Shown here: piece by piece, positions 51,775 through 60,083 of the stretch
How the letters are laid out: each line of letters opens with the position of its first letter
Position numbering within the stretch: position 1 is the first letter of the stretch
Source of the DNA: JAAYRQ01 sp035647815
Lineage (GTDB): Bacteria > Bacillota > Syntrophomonadia > Syntrophomonadales > Syntrophomonadaceae
DNA: 64,000 bases
Direction: 5' to 3'
Assembly (NCBI GenBank): GCA_035647815.1
Contig: DASRMR010000007.1
Coordinates: forward strand, 1-64,000
Translations under genes and position numbers: made by a program
The notes under the pieces: generated by a model
Told to the model about the DNA's origin: nothing
Databases searched by the model: none
The model's input: the letters and a program-made list of their open reading frames with translations, nothing else

Positions 51775-53160
51775 TTGGATAATGAAATAAGGGATAAAAA
51801 CACATGGTGTAAGATGGATAGTTCACAGATTGACTTAGCTTATGAATTTAGTAAAGGATATGTCGAATTTTTAAATCAAGCTAAAATAGAGCGAGAAGTA
51901 GTTGAATATATAGTAGATGTGGCCAGTAATAAGGGTTTTAAGAATCTAGATGAACTAAGCACTGTTAAGCCAGGGCAAAAGCTAATCTATAAATTAAAAG
52001 ATAAAGTTTGTGCCTTAATCGTTATAGGTGAAAAGCCTATTGAAGCAGGAGCTAATATTATTGCCTCCCATATTGATTCACCTCGCATTGATTTGAAAGC
52101 TAATCCACTATATGAAGCAGATGGGCAAGCACTATTTAAAACTCATTATTATGGTGGAATAAAGAAGTACCAATGGGTAACTATTCCCTTAGCACTACAT
52201 GGGGTAGTAATTAAAAAAACAGGCGAGAAAATCAACATAAAAATAGGAGAAGAACAGGATGATTTAGTCCTGACTATATCCGACTTATTGCCACATTTAG
52301 CTAAAAACCAGATGGCGAAAAAGGCTTCAGAGGTAATAGAAGGTGAAGATCTGAATGTTTTAGTAGGAGGTCGTCCTTTACTAGATGTAAAAAAGAATCA
52401 TATAAAAGGTTATATTCTTCAGATTTTAAAAGAAAAATATAACATATTGGAAGACGATTTTACTAGTGCAGAATTACAACTAGTTCCTGCCTTCAAAGCT
52501 AGCGATGTTGGCCTTGATCGGAGTATGGTCGGTGGGTATGGACAAGATGATCGGGTATGTGCTTATACATCTTTAAAAGCAATTTTAGAAGTAGAAAAGC
52601 CTGCCACTACCGCTATTTGTCTTTTTGTCGACAAAGAGGAAATAGGTAGCACAGGCAATACAGGTTTACAATCGCTGCTTATAGAAAACCTAATTGCAGA
52701 TTTAGCCCAAAAGATGGGGGAAAAAGACTATTTCAAGGTGCGGAAATGTTTAGCTAACTCTAATGCTCTGTCAGCAGATGTTAATGCTGCGGTAGATCCT
52801 AATTACCCAGAAGTATTTGATAAATTGAATTGCAGTTTTATGTCTAATGGAGTAGTTTTGACCAAATATACAGGTTCGCGTGGGAAGTCAGGATCTAATG
52901 ATGCTAATCCAGAGTTTGTAGCTGGGATTCGGAATTTACTTGATAAGCATGAGATAGTCTGGCAGACAGGTGAGTTAGGAAAAGTAGATATTGGTGGTGG
53001 CGGAACTGTAGCACAATATATGGCCTGGTATGGAATGGAAGTAATCGATTGTGGTGTGGCAGTTTTAAGTATGCATTCACCTTTTGAGGTAACTAGTAAA
53101 GCAGATATTTTTATGGCCTACCGGGCCTATAAGGAATTTATGCAAGGTTTTTCTTTATAG
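51775..53160 (+). CDS. M18 family aminopeptidase
   Basis: A 461-residue metallopeptidase of normal M18 length. Zinc ligands and catalytic residues appear in NIIASHIDSPRIDLKANPLY, SMVGGYGQDDRVCAYTSL, FVDKEEIGSTGNTG and CGVAVLSMHSPFEVTSKADI. It removes N-terminal residues from peptides in the cytoplasm. TTG start with AAGGAGAG at good spacing. It lies 27 bases before selD. Confidence 0.93.
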   Translation: MDNEIRDKNTWCKMDSSQIDLAYEFSKGYVEFLNQAKIEREVVEYIVDVASNKGFKNLDELSTVKPGQKLIYKLKDKVCALIVIGEKPIEAGANIIASHIDSPRIDLKANPLYEADGQALFKTHYYGGIKKYQWVTIPLALHGVVIKKTGEKINIKIGEEQDDLVLTISDLLPHLAKNQMAKKASEVIEGEDLNVLVGGRPLLDVKKNHIKGYILQILKEKYNILEDDFTSAELQLVPAFKASDVGLDRSMVGGYGQDDRVCAYTSLKAILEVEKPATTAICLFVDKEEIGSTGNTGLQSLLIENLIADLAQKMGEKDYFKVRKCLANSNALSADVNAAVDPNYPEVFDKLNCSFMSNGVVLTKYTGSRGKSGSNDANPEFVAGIRNLLDKHEIVWQTGELGKVDIGGGGTVAQYMAWYGMEVIDCGVAVLSMHSPFEVTSKADIFMAYRAYKEFMQGFSL

Positions 53161-53187
53161 GACAAATTATGAAAGGTGGGATTAGTG

Positions 53188-54228
53188 ATGGGGCAAGTTC
53201 GTCTTACCCAAATGGTAAGGGCTGCTGGGTGAGCTTCGAAAATAGGGCCGGGAGCTCTAGAAAAAATATTGGCTGATTTTAAATTGCCTAATCATCCTAA
53301 CCTTTTAGTAGGTATAGATACTAGGGATGATGCAGGAGTTTACAAGTTAAATGAAGACATAGCTTTAATTCAAACTATGGATTTTTTTACCCCTATGGTT
53401 GATGATCCATATATATTTGGCCAGATTGCGGCTACGAATGCTATTAATGATGTCTATGCCATGGGTGGTCAACCGCTATTAGCAATGAACCTAGTTTGTT
53501 TTCCAGAGTGTGAGGATTTGAACATCTTGAAAGAAATTTTGGCGGGAGGATTAAATAAAATACAGGAAGCGGGTGCCTTGTTAGTTGGCGGCCATACTGT
53601 AGATGATCTGGAGCCAAAATATGGGCTATCCTTAACTGGTATAGTTCATCCTGATAAGTTAATTACTAATTCTAATGCTCAAGCAGGAGATTTGTTGTTT
53701 TTAACTAAACCGATCGGTAATGGTGTAATAACAACAGCGATTAAAGCTGGTATGGCTAAGCCACAGGAGTATGAAGAAGCTATTAATTGGATGACCATGC
53801 TTAATAAGGATGGAGCAGAATCTATGCATGATATTGGGGTACATGCAGCAACAGATATTACCGGCTTTGGGATTTTGGGACATTTATTTGAAATAGCTTA
53901 TAAAAGTAAAGTAGAAATTGAACTTTTAGCCAACAATATACCCTTTATGGAAGGTGTTCTAAAATATGCAGAAATGGGTCTAATCCCTGCAGGTGCATAT
54001 ACTAATCGGGATTATTTAGCCCCTTATATATTACACCCTCCTAAAATTGATGCAGCTATAAGAGAAACACTATATACTCCTGAAACTGCGGGCGGACTCT
54101 TGATTGCAATTCCTGAGGATAAAGTGGGAAAATTAAAGGAAATTTTAAGTAAGAACGACTTTATATGTGTCTTAGTCGGAAGAGTTGTAAAAGAAGGTTT
54201 TGCACCGATTAAATTAGTCGACAATTAA
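53188..54228 (+). CDS. selD: Selenide, water dikinase, selenocysteine-containing
   Basis: A 346-residue selenophosphate synthetase that contains selenocysteine. Translation from ATG 53188 gives MGQVRLTQMVRAAG, then UGA at 53230-53232 (Sec15), then ASKIGPGALEKILADF. This is the family position where other SelD proteins have Cys or Sec, before the K of the catalytic pair. The rest shows GIDTRDDAGVYKL, FFTPMVDDPYIFGQIAATNA, NDVYAMGGQPLLAMNL and GGHTVDDLEPKYGLSLTGIV. It uses ATP and selenide to make selenophosphate for SelA. A caller that treats UGA as stop would begin the gene wrongly near 53269. GAAAGGTGGG precedes the ATG. Confidence 0.96.
53230..53258 (+). promoter_or_regulatory. Candidate SECIS element in selD
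   Basis: Just after and overlapping the UGA, arms GAGCT (53231-53235) and AGCTC (53253-53257) can pair around an 17-base loop holding AAAATAGGGCC. Bacterial SECIS hairpins lie right downstream of the UGA, as here. The apical loop is not a clear match to a consensus, so confidence is moderate. Confidence 0.5.
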
Positions 54229-54245
54229 TCTGGAGGATGATTTGA

Positions 54246-54431
54246 TTGCAACGAAAGGTTTTTGATTTAGGCAATATTATTAAAATGAAAAAACCTCATC
54301 CCTGTGGTAGTTATAACTGGGAAATTATTCGGATGGGGGCTGATATTAAAATAAAATGTCAGGGTTGTAATCGAATAGTCATGTTACCTAGGCAGGAATT
54401 CGAAAAACGCATGGTTAAGGTAGTTGAGTAA
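54246..54431 (+). CDS. DUF951 family protein
   Basis: A 61-residue protein matching DUF951 (YyzM), with MKKPHPCGSYNWEIIRMGAD and IKIKCQGCNRIVMLPRQEFE. The Cys at HPCG and the CxxC suggest a zinc site. TTG start at 54246 with GGAGG nine bases upstream; an ATG at 54237 in this frame is followed at once by a stop. It lies 17 bases after selD. Function unknown. Confidence 0.85.
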   Translation: MQRKVFDLGNIIKMKKPHPCGSYNWEIIRMGADIKIKCQGCNRIVMLPRQEFEKRMVKVVE

Positions 54432-54502
54432 AACTTCTAACCTTTTATTTTGCTTACGCATATTATAGCAATAAGTGATCTCAGGTAAAGGGGGCGGGTA
54501 AG

Positions 54503-54718
54503 ATGACAATTAGGCTTGTTACTAGTTCAGCTTTTTCTGAAGGAGACTTAGTTAATGTTAAAACTATGGCTAAGAATAAGCATTTTTGTATTATAGGATT
54601 TAAAAATAATGATAGAAATGAACAAACTGCTATCTTAAAAGCTCTTTTTAATGAAATTTATATTATTGAGAAGCCAGTTTCAGAACTTACTAGCTTATTA
54701 ATTAAAGATCGGCTATAA
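54503..54718 (+). CDS. Hypothetical small protein
   Basis: A 71-residue protein, MTIRLVTSSAFSEGDLVNVK at the start and SELTSLLIKDRL at the end. No family is recognised. It has mixed hydrophobic and charged residues, with a central FCIIGFKNN segment, and no signal peptide or cysteine motif. A GGGGGCGGG sequence lies at proper distance before the ATG. It sits between DUF951 and the rpsF promoter. Good start signal and size make it a likely real gene. Confidence 0.6.
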   Translation: MTIRLVTSSAFSEGDLVNVKTMAKNKHFCIIGFKNNDRNEQTAILKALFNEIYIIEKPVSELTSLLIKDRL

Positions 54719-54733
54719 AAAAACTTATAATTC

Positions 54734-54762
54734 TTGTAACTTGAAACTATTCTTGTTATAAT
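54734..54762 (+). promoter_or_regulatory. Promoter of rpsF-ssb-rpsR
   Basis: -35 TTGTAA (54734-54739) and perfect -10 TATAAT (54757-54762) at 17-base spacing, just before the rpsF leader. Confidence 0.8.
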
Positions 54763-54767
54763 TAACC

Positions 54768-54835
54768 GAAGTCCCTGTTCTGGTATTAACCAGAGCCGTT
54801 CCCATAAACATGGGTTCAGTCCATAGGGAGGAGGT
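54768..54835 (+). promoter_or_regulatory. rpsF leader (S6:S18-binding RNA)
   Basis: The leader has stem TCTGGT / ACCAGA (54779-54794) followed by the CCG trinucleotide (54796-54798), and an upstream CCGAAG, as in the described S6:S18 operator. A second hairpin CCCAT/ATGGG follows, then GGAGGAGGTG. The S6:S18 complex would bind here and repress its own synthesis. Confidence 0.65.
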
Positions 54836-54841
54836 GTAACG

Positions 54842-55135
54842 ATGCGCACATATGAAATAATGTTCATATTTAAACCCGACTTAGCTGAGGAAGAAATAAA
54901 CGAAAGCAAAGAAAGACTTCAACAAATTATAACTGATTTTGGTGGAGAGTTTGTTAGTGAAGCTGAAGGTTGGGGGAAAAAACGCCTTGCGTATAGTATT
55001 AAAGACTATACGGAAGGTATTTATTACTTGTGGTATTTTAATGGGGAGCCTGAAACTGTAAAAGAGCTAGATAGAATTATCAAGCTTTCAGATAAATTCC
55101 TGCGTCACATAATTATTCGACAAGAAGATAAATAA
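54842..55135 (+). CDS. rpsF: 30S ribosomal protein S6
   Basis: A 97-residue protein with the S6 fold pattern: MRTYEIMFIFKPDLAEEEIN at the start, EGWGKKRLAYSIKDYTEGIY in the middle and RHIIIRQED at the end. It pairs with S18 on the small-subunit platform. GGAGGAGGTG precedes the ATG. First gene of the rpsF-ssb-rpsR operon. Confidence 0.97.
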   Translation: MRTYEIMFIFKPDLAEEEINESKERLQQIITDFGGEFVSEAEGWGKKRLAYSIKDYTEGIYYLWYFNGEPETVKELDRIIKLSDKFLRHIIIRQEDK

Positions 55136-55162
55136 GGCTGCTCAGGTAAGGGGGAGAGTGTA

Positions 55163-55606
55163 TTGTTAAACAGAGTTATTCTAATTGGCAGACTTACAAG
55201 GGATCCGGAGTTAAAGTATACGCCTAATGGAACAGCAGTTTGTAATTTTACTCTAGCAGTAAATCGAAAATTTAATAGAGATGAAGCAGATTTCATTGAT
55301 ATCGTAACTTGGCGTGGCTTGGCTGAAAACTGTGCAAATTATCTAGGTAAAGGTAGATTAGCTGCAGTAGAAGGACGTTTGCAAATTAGAAGCTATGAGA
55401 ACAAAGAAGGGCAAAGGCGTTGGGTAACTGAAGTTGTTGCTGACGATGTACGCTTTTTAGACAGAGCCAGCTCTGGAACAAGTTCTGGAACAACTTCTAG
55501 CAGTACTAGTAACCAGAATGAGTGGAAAGATTTAGGGCGGGAAGTAAGCCTTGAAGATATTGATATAGTAGATAGAAATGATGATGATGATGAGATACCT
55601 TTTTAA
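55163..55606 (+). CDS. ssb: Single-stranded DNA-binding protein
   Basis: A 147-residue SSB. The OB fold (1-105) opens MLNRVILIGRLTRDPELKYT and includes FNRDEADFIDIVTWRGLAEN. A Ser/Thr-rich linker (SGTSSGTTSSSTSNQ) leads to an acidic tail ending DDDEIPF, which binds repair and replication partners. TTG start with GGGGGAGAG upstream. Sits between rpsF and rpsR as usual. Confidence 0.96.
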   Translation: MLNRVILIGRLTRDPELKYTPNGTAVCNFTLAVNRKFNRDEADFIDIVTWRGLAENCANYLGKGRLAAVEGRLQIRSYENKEGQRRWVTEVVADDVRFLDRASSGTSSGTTSSSTSNQNEWKDLGREVSLEDIDIVDRNDDDDEIPF

Positions 55607-55621
55607 TAAGGAGGAGAAAAA

Positions 55622-55846
55622 TTGAAAAGAGATAGACGTAAAAAACGGCGTCAGTGTAATTTCTGTGCTGACAAAGTTGATCATATAGATTATAAGGAAA
55701 TCCCTAAATTACGTAGATATATAACAGAAAGAGGGAAAATCTTACCTAGGAGAATAACTGGTAATTGTGCCCAGCATCAGAGACGTTTAACGACCGCAGT
55801 TAATAGAGCTAGAGTAATGGCACTATTACCTTATACATCCGAATAA
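55622..55846 (+). CDS. rpsR: 30S ribosomal protein S18
   Basis: A 74-residue basic protein with KKRRQCNFCADKVDHIDYKE, KILPRRITGNCAQHQRRLTT and ARVMALLPYT. The CNFC plus the later Cys resemble the zinc-binding (C+) form. TTG start after AGGAGG. Confidence 0.96.
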   Translation: MKRDRRKKRRQCNFCADKVDHIDYKEIPKLRRYITERGKILPRRITGNCAQHQRRLTTAVNRARVMALLPYTSE

Positions 55847-55855
55847 AAGTTTATT

Positions 55856-55886
55856 ATAAGCCCTCACTAGTGAGGGCTTATTTTTA
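55856..55886 (+). terminator. Intrinsic terminator after rpsR
   Basis: Perfect stem ATAAGCCCTCACT / AGTGAGGGCTTAT (55856-55881) followed by TTTTTAT. Confidence 0.93.
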
Positions 55887-55943
55887 TAGTGGAAAAGGAA
55901 AATAAACCCAAATGTCGAAAGTATAAGTGGGGGTGGTTGCAAG

Positions 55944-56258
55944 GTGAATAAATTCCGTGAAATAGATGTTGCTAAAAATCTGCGTATTATAGAATGGTTG
56001 AAAACGGAGTTGATAGATGGTGTCGCAGTTCTCTTTAGATCATTGCTAAAAACAGGTTCTGATGCAACAAGTGATGCCTTGGCCTCAATCATTATGGTTT
56101 CATACATATTGGGAAAAAGAGTTGGAATTAGTTTCTATAATATAGATGCTAAAATAAAGCTGAAGTTAGCTAAACAAATAAAGGATACTCATGAATTAGA
56201 AGAATGGTATGGAGATTTATCAGATTTACTAAAATATATAGAAGATAAAAAGAGGTGA
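55944..56258 (+). CDS. MazG-like family protein
   Basis: A 104-residue all-alpha protein with IIEWLKTELIDGVAVLFRSL, SDALASIIMVSYILGKRVGI and ELEEWYGDLSDLLKYIE. It resembles the short MazG-like family of Firmicutes. Catalytic acidic residues typical of full MazG pyrophosphatases are only partly apparent, so enzymatic activity is uncertain. GTG start with GGGGGTGG upstream; four bases before the DUF2232 gene. Confidence 0.78.
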   Translation: MNKFREIDVAKNLRIIEWLKTELIDGVAVLFRSLLKTGSDATSDALASIIMVSYILGKRVGISFYNIDAKIKLKLAKQIKDTHELEEWYGDLSDLLKYIEDKKR

Positions 56259-56262
56259 CAAT

Positions 56263-57213
56263 TTGCCAACCTTCTTTTTTGTAGCCATTTCAATCGTTTG
56301 TTGTTTTCTTCTGACTAGGTTACCAGGCCTAACTTTTTTTATAGCTATTTTATGGGGAGTTTCCTTGATTGGTAGTGCCTTGTATTTGGATAAGAAAAGG
56401 TTAATATTACTTTATAGTATTAATTTAGTGGTATTATATGTGCTTGCTGGGGTAAGTAGCTTTTTCTTCTACTTATCATTTTTTGGCTTAGCTGGAATAG
56501 TCATGGGCTTATTAGTGCTAGAGAATAAAGGTTATTATGAAGTGCAAAAATGGGGCATTATTGCATCTGTTATAGGCGTATCTGTCTTTATATTTATTGC
56601 ATACTTTGGTGCTGCAGATTTAGGGATGGAGCAATTAGAGCAACAAGCACAAAGTTATATAGGTGAGTCTATCCAAGATCTTGAGGCTAAAGGGATGTTC
56701 GAGATTTATGCTAAACGAGGTATTACTAAAGCTGATTTTGAAGAAAAGATGTATAGTTTTGCAGCTGTAATACTTAAGCATATTCCTGCATTTTATTACC
56801 TTCAATCTATACTGGTGACATTTACCATGCTACTTTTTGCTTCCTGGGTGAGCCTAAAAAGAGATTTTGGACGTCTAAAGAAGAGACCCTTTAGTCAAGA
56901 GGTTATGCCTTGGCAATTAGTATGGGTAATGATTGCCGGACTTTTACTATGGCTAATCGGTCGTAGCGAGATGTCCTTAATTTATTATGCAGGATCTAAT
57001 ATGATTGCAATATTAGTACCGATAACGATGTATTTTGGCTTAGCTGCTTTAATATTCAAACTTAGGGAGCAAAAAACTAGTAGGGCTAAGTGGATTATCA
57101 TACCCTTGATAGTTTTGGGCATCATATTCCCTATATCGGTAATTATATTTTTAAGTATTTTCGGACTCTTTGATGCATTACTCGATTATAGAAAACTGCG
57201 TATTAATGAATAG
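56263..57213 (+). CDS. DUF2232 (YybS-like) membrane protein
   Basis: A 316-residue membrane protein with about eight hydrophobic segments and a soluble loop (about 125-175). It fits the YybS/DUF2232 family by size, by topology and by its position before rplI. In Bacillus gdpP (yybT) lies between yybS and rplI; here rplI follows after only 12 bases. TTG start with GAGGTGA upstream. Function unknown. Confidence 0.8.
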   Translation: MPTFFFVAISIVCCFLLTRLPGLTFFIAILWGVSLIGSALYLDKKRLILLYSINLVVLYVLAGVSSFFFYLSFFGLAGIVMGLLVLENKGYYEVQKWGIIASVIGVSVFIFIAYFGAADLGMEQLEQQAQSYIGESIQDLEAKGMFEIYAKRGITKADFEEKMYSFAAVILKHIPAFYYLQSILVTFTMLLFASWVSLKRDFGRLKKRPFSQEVMPWQLVWVMIAGLLLWLIGRSEMSLIYYAGSNMIAILVPITMYFGLAALIFKLREQKTSRAKWIIIPLIVLGIIFPISVIIFLSIFGLFDALLDYRKLRINE

Positions 57214-57225
57214 GAGGACAAATTA

Positions 57226-57672
57226 ATGAAAGTAATTTTATTGCAAGATGTAAAGAATATCGGTCAAGAGGGAGAAGTTAAGGAAGTGGCAGATGGGTAT
57301 GCTCGTAACTACCTTATTCCTAGGGATATGGCCATAGAGGCTACTAAAGCTAACTTAAAGAGGAATCAGGAAGAAAACGAAAAAACCCAAAACATTAAAG
57401 ACAGAGAACTAAAAAAAGCGGAGGGTATAAAGGCCAAAATAGATGGAAAACAAATAGAAGTTAAGGGTAAAGCGGGATCTGAGGATAAACTATTTGGGGC
57501 TGTAACTTCTAGAGAAATAGCTGAAAACCTGGAAAAACAGCTAAATGTGAAAATAGATAGAAAGAAAATAGAGTTGAAAGAACCTATAAAACATCTAGGG
57601 TTATACACCACAAGTATTAGAATTTATCCTTCAGTACAGGCAGAAATTAAAGTGTTAGTTACATCAGAGTGA
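57226..57672 (+). CDS. rplI: 50S ribosomal protein L9
   Basis: A 148-residue protein. The N-terminal rRNA-binding domain reads MKVILLQDVKNIGQEGEVKE then VADGYARNYLIPRDMAIEAT, a long helix follows, and the C-terminal domain has SEDKLFGAVTSREIAENLEK. Normal length. AGGAGGA precedes the ATG. Confidence 0.97.
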   Translation: MKVILLQDVKNIGQEGEVKEVADGYARNYLIPRDMAIEATKANLKRNQEENEKTQNIKDRELKKAEGIKAKIDGKQIEVKGKAGSEDKLFGAVTSREIAENLEKQLNVKIDRKKIELKEPIKHLGLYTTSIRIYPSVQAEIKVLVTSE

Positions 57673-57688
57673 TACTAGGAGGCAAATT

Positions 57689-59593
57689 GTGCAGTACTTG
57701 ATAAAGCAAGGGAGTAAGAAAGAGTCCAGTGATTGTGATAATAAAAACTTAAGCCATAACTGGAGAATAGAGTCCTTATATAAAAAGTTGGAAGAATTTT
57801 ACGGAACCCATGAATTTATACTTAGAGCTAGCAAACTCGATGTTTTAGATTTAATGAATTCCGAAAAATCAAATGAAAGGGTATTAGCGCTACAAAGGAT
57901 ACTACAAGGGAATATGGTTACAATTGAACCGCTAAAAGAGATGTCTAAGACTTTAACTAGTTTAGAAAACCTAGTTGCAGAGAATTATGCCAAAAGAGAA
58001 GTAGAAGAAGAACTACAAAATCGTATTGAAGAAAAAATAATTGAAAAGCATGATGAATATGTCTGGGAAATAAAGGCACAAGTTCTAGAAGAAAAAAAGA
58101 GTACCCCTGAAAATGCCCAAACTTTAAAAAAGTTCGGGTATTTAGAAAAAATGGAAAGAACCACTCTTTCTAAATCGGCATTAGAATTACTTAGGCCTAC
58201 TACTTTAGCTGAAATTATTGGGCAAGAAGAAGCAATTAAATCATTAATTTCAAAATTGAACAATCCTTTCCCACAGCATATTCTACTTTATGGACCTCCA
58301 GGGGTGGGGAAAACTACTTGTGCTAGACTAGCATTAGAGATGGTTAAAAGCAGGAAACAGAATCCTTTTGGTGATGAAGCACCATTTATTGAAGTCGATG
58401 GCACAACATTGCGTTGGGATCACAGAGAGTCGACTAATCCATTATTAGGGTCGGTTCACGATCCTATTTATCAAGGTGCGAAAAAGGAATTAGCAGAAAA
58501 CAGTATTCCAGAACCGAAGTTAGGGCTAGTTTCCGAAGCTCATGGGGGAATACTTTTTATTGACGAAATAGGAGATATGGATTCATTTCTGCAAAACAAA
58601 TTATTAAAGGTGCTGGAAGATAAGAGAGTTTATTTTGAATCATCATATTATGATCCTCATGATAAACAGATTCCACAATATATTAAACAGATTTTCGAAA
58701 GAGGAGTTCCTGCGGATTTTATTCTTATAGGTGCGACAACTAGAAGTAGAAAAGAGATTAATTCTGCATTTAGATCTAGGTGTATGGAAGTATTTTTTAA
58801 ATCTTTAACTGCTGAAAACATACAAGAAATTGTTAATATATCAGCCCGGAAGCTGAAAATAGATATAGATGTTGAAGTAGGGCAAATCATTAGTAGTTAT
58901 ACTAATGATGGCAGGGGTGCTAATAAAGTGTTAGTCGATGCATATGCACTTGCTCTGAATGAAACAGATATACAAAACAAGAAAGTCTTAGTTAAATCTG
59001 AACATGTGTGGGAAGCCTTAAGCAATAGTCGTATTACTCCTAATATTATTAATCGGGCTTCTAAAAACATAGAAACAGGTAAAATCTTTGGTATAGGGGC
59101 TACTGAATACCATAGCTCTCTAATAGAGTTGGAAAGCATTGTCTTTCCTGCCGAGATTGATGGTAAAGGTGCTATTAGGTTTAATGATACTGCTGGATCT
59201 ATGACTAAGGATTCAGTATTTAATGCTACCTCAGTATTACGCAAAGAGACTGGACATAACATAAAGAATTTCGATTTACATATAAATATTGTTGGTGGGG
59301 CTAATGTCGATGGTCCTTCAGCTGGAGTGGCGATTTACTTAGCTTTACTAAGTGCTATTCAAAACAAGCCCATTTATCAAGATGTAGCTATTACCGGAGA
59401 GTTGTCCATCCAAGGGAAGATCAAACCGGTAGGAGCTTTATATGAAAAAATACATGGGGCTAAGCAAGCGGGAATAAGGAAGGTCTTAATACCGATAGAT
59501 AATTATATAGATATAGTAAAAAACATAGAAGGAATTGAAGTAATTCCTATCACATATATACATGAAGCATATCCACATATTTTTGCTAGTTAG
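57689..59593 (+). CDS. lonB: ATP-dependent protease LonB
   Basis: A 634-residue Lon-like protease. The N-terminal part (about 1-165) is helical and charged and replaces the LAN domain of LonA. The AAA+ module shows Walker A ILLYGPPGVGKTTCARLALE and Walker B GGILFIDEIGDMD. The protease domain has the Ser-Lys dyad: Ser in GANVDGPSAGVAIYLALLSA and Lys in IKPVGALYEKIHGAKQAG. In spore-formers LonB is linked to sporulation. GTG start with AGGAGG six bases upstream. Confidence 0.9.
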   Translation: MQYLIKQGSKKESSDCDNKNLSHNWRIESLYKKLEEFYGTHEFILRASKLDVLDLMNSEKSNERVLALQRILQGNMVTIEPLKEMSKTLTSLENLVAENYAKREVEEELQNRIEEKIIEKHDEYVWEIKAQVLEEKKSTPENAQTLKKFGYLEKMERTTLSKSALELLRPTTLAEIIGQEEAIKSLISKLNNPFPQHILLYGPPGVGKTTCARLALEMVKSRKQNPFGDEAPFIEVDGTTLRWDHRESTNPLLGSVHDPIYQGAKKELAENSIPEPKLGLVSEAHGGILFIDEIGDMDSFLQNKLLKVLEDKRVYFESSYYDPHDKQIPQYIKQIFERGVPADFILIGATTRSRKEINSAFRSRCMEVFFKSLTAENIQEIVNISARKLKIDIDVEVGQIISSYTNDGRGANKVLVDAYALALNETDIQNKKVLVKSEHVWEALSNSRITPNIINRASKNIETGKIFGIGATEYHSSLIELESIVFPAEIDGKGAIRFNDTAGSMTKDSVFNATSVLRKETGHNIKNFDLHINIVGGANVDGPSAGVAIYLALLSAIQNKPIYQDVAITGELSIQGKIKPVGALYEKIHGAKQAGIRKVLIPIDNYIDIVKNIEGIEVIPITYIHEAYPHIFAS

Positions 59594-59639
59594 ACAATAA
59601 TATTAAAGATAGATTAGCAAATTGTAGACATAAAAAACC

Positions 59640-59668
59640 TTGAAGTTTATGCCTAAATTTGTTATGAT
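59640..59668 (+). promoter_or_regulatory. Promoter of the tRNA-Asp/tRNA-Gly pair
   Basis: -35 TTGAAG (59640-59645) and -10 TATGAT (59663-59668) at 17-base spacing, 16 bases before tRNA-Asp. Confidence 0.7.
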
Positions 59669-59684
59669 GATTTATGCAAAGTGC

Positions 59685-59760
59685 GGAGCTGTGGTGTAGC
59701 GGTTAACATGCCGGCCTGTCACGCCGGAGATCGAGGGTTCAAATCCCTTCAGCTTCGCCA
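59685..59760 (+). tRNA. tRNA-Asp(GTC)
   Basis: Cloverleaf with acceptor GGAGCTG / CAGCTTC, D-arm GTGTAGCGGTTAAC, encoded CCA, and anticodon loop CTGTCAC closed by CCGGC/GCCGG, giving GTC. Confidence 0.95.
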
Positions 59761-59785
59761 TTATTATGAAAATTTATATGGATTT

Positions 59786-59860
59786 GCGGGAGTAGCTCAG
59801 TGGTAGAGTACCGGCTTCCCAAGCCGGGTGTCGAGGGTTCGAATCCCTTTTCCCGCTCCA
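59786..59860 (+). tRNA. tRNA-Gly(CCC)
   Basis: Cloverleaf with acceptor GCGGGAG / TTCCCGC, encoded CCA, and anticodon loop TTCCCAA closed by CCGGC/GCCGG, giving CCC, which reads GGG. Its final CTCCA also begins the downstream tandem repeat. Confidence 0.95.
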
Positions 59861-59995
59861 AAATAGAATCGTGAGCGGAGCGAACTCAAAATCAGTGGTG
59901 CCCTGTGGGTACTCCAAAATAGAATCGTGAGCGGAGCGAACTCAAAATCAGTGGTGCCCCGTGGGTACTCCAAAAAAAGTTCGTGAGCGGAGCGA
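59856..59995 (+). repeat. 56-bp tandem repeat starting at the tRNA-Gly 3' end
   Basis: Units start CTCCAAAATAGAATCGTGAG at 59856 and 59912, with a partial third copy from 59968 (CTCCAAAAAAAGTTCGTGAG). The two full units differ at one position seen by eye (GCCCTGTG versus GCCCCGTG). Copies abut directly, so this is not a CRISPR array. It fills the space before the SCIFF gene. The rest of the stretch to 60083 holds the SCIFF ribosome site and a small TGGGG/CCCCA dyad. Confidence 0.9.
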
Positions 59996-60083
59996 ATGAA
60001 ATATACTCGTCCTAGACAGTGTGGGGTGATATGCTAAACCAAATGCCCCATGCTATATAGCTAAAGGGAAGGAGGATGTAGGT

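Noticed and set aside
53269..54228. Starting selD at TTG 53269
   Set aside because: The frame continues upstream through UGA into a clear SelD N-terminus with a good ribosome site at 53188.
59856..59995. CRISPR array
   Set aside because: The units are contiguous tandem copies without unique spacers, and no cas genes are present.
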